A stretch of DNA of 64,000 bases, from positions 1,240,001 to 1,304,000 of the forward strand of contig OZ244213.1 in the NCBI GenBank assembly GCA_965216905.1, in the 5' to 3' direction. This DNA comes from G965216905 sp965216905. GTDB taxonomy: Bacteria; Actinomycetota; Acidimicrobiia; Spongiisociales; ZC4RG35. Position numbers and translations under genes: made by a program. Positions 63,815 to 64,000 of the stretch are shown here, one piece after another (the stretch's first letter is position 1; every line of letters starts with the position of its first letter). The notes beneath the pieces are model-generated. The model saw only the letters and a program-made list of their open reading frames with translations. It was not told the origin of the DNA and ran no database searches.

Positions 63815-64000
63815 TCGTCGACCGCCCGATGTGCCTCGCTCTTCTCGAAATCGATCCCGAATCTGTGCTCGAAGACCAGCTTCCAGGCGGTGACGTCGAG
63901 CATCCGGTAATGCAGGGCGGCGTCGAGCCTGCGCCACTCGTTGGCGATGAAACGGCGGTCCTGATGAATCGAGTTGCCGGCCAGGATCGGACGCTCCCGG
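63748..64000 (-). CDS. orn: oligoribonuclease, C-terminal part (runs off right edge)
   Basis: The last 83 codons of a DEDDh exonuclease. RPILAGNSIHQDRRFIANEW is the ExoII region (LAGNSIHxDRRFI with its Asp), LHYRMLDVTAWKL follows, and EAHRAVDDILESIAELRFYL is the ExoIII region with the His and Asp of the active site. Orn degrades short oligoribonucleotides and pGpG. The start is outside the window. Confidence 0.92.
   Translation of the reverse strand, partial: RERPILAGNSIHQDRRFIANEWRRLDAALHYRMLDVTAWKLVFEHRFGIDFEKSEAHRAVDDILESIAELRFYLDRIDPTPSG

Overview
The window is high-GC DNA with short intergenic gaps, many GTG starts and many 4-base stop/start overlaps. It carries a C+ type ribosomal protein S18, a GKSSLGRLGL-type dCTP deaminase, a PAC2-family protein, an F420-type luciferase-like oxidoreductase, a 29-residue AURKAIP1/COX24-like protein, a DUF3618/holin-X cassette and CsoR-type copper control. 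Together these indicate an actinobacterium, most likely Acidimicrobiia or a near relative; this is inference from gene content only.

Layout. 1-9.4 kb holds metabolic and housekeeping genes: acetyl-CoA synthetase (partial), thioesterase/HAD/nitroreductase operon, amidohydrolase/IMPase operon, an apolipoprotein N-acyltransferase homologue, M3 peptidase, LLM oxidoreductase and RraA. 9.5-13.5 kb holds a small zinc-ligand protein, the copper operon csoR-copZ-copA behind a GC-rich operator, and a frameshifted MscS channel. 13.5-18.5 kb: PAC2 protein, a crotonase/dienelactone-hydrolase fusion, CopD-like membrane protein, COX24-like peptide, homoserine kinase, tRNA-Gly(CCC), dcd. 18.7-28.9 kb: an SLH-GerMN-Gmad2 surface protein, dnaB, a three-gene membrane/coiled-coil cassette, PerM transporter, rplI-rpsR-ssb-rpsF, an orphan histidine kinase and a DUF192 lipoprotein. 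28.9-34.7 kb: panB, endonuclease IV, PH-like membrane protein, pyrE, Ca-binding-type lipoprotein, cis-prenyltransferase and hemolysin III.

34.7-54.9 kb is the accessory part: a polymorphic-toxin locus. A roughly 4,370-residue secreted RHS protein (frameshifted as given) runs on the minus strand and ends in a variable toxin-like tip followed by an overlapping presumed immunity gene. Next come a free-standing secreted colicin-E5-like RNase with its own overlapping partner, an IS256-family element, an RHS tip truncated at that element with an overlapping partner, and a second displaced tip that still carries a copy of the RHS core, again with an overlapping partner gene (a membrane-anchored beta-propeller). 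An IS110 transposase remnant marks the far edge. This looks like a store of alternative effector tips beside one expressed RHS carrier.

55.3-64 kb returns to housekeeping genes: Xaa-Pro aminopeptidase, cupin, methyltransferase, endonuclease/exonuclease/phosphatase protein, haloalkane dehalogenase, amino-acid permease and a two-domain VOC protein. It ends in a scarred stretch where tails of an alcohol dehydrogenase and a MazF toxin abut. A frameshifted lipoprotein gene there lies between two copies of the 3' end of oligoribonuclease, whose real gene runs off the right edge.

Three genes (mscS, rhs, the 62.4 kb lipoprotein) each need one extra G or C in a short G/C run to restore the frame. That pattern suggests consensus indels as much as real mutations.
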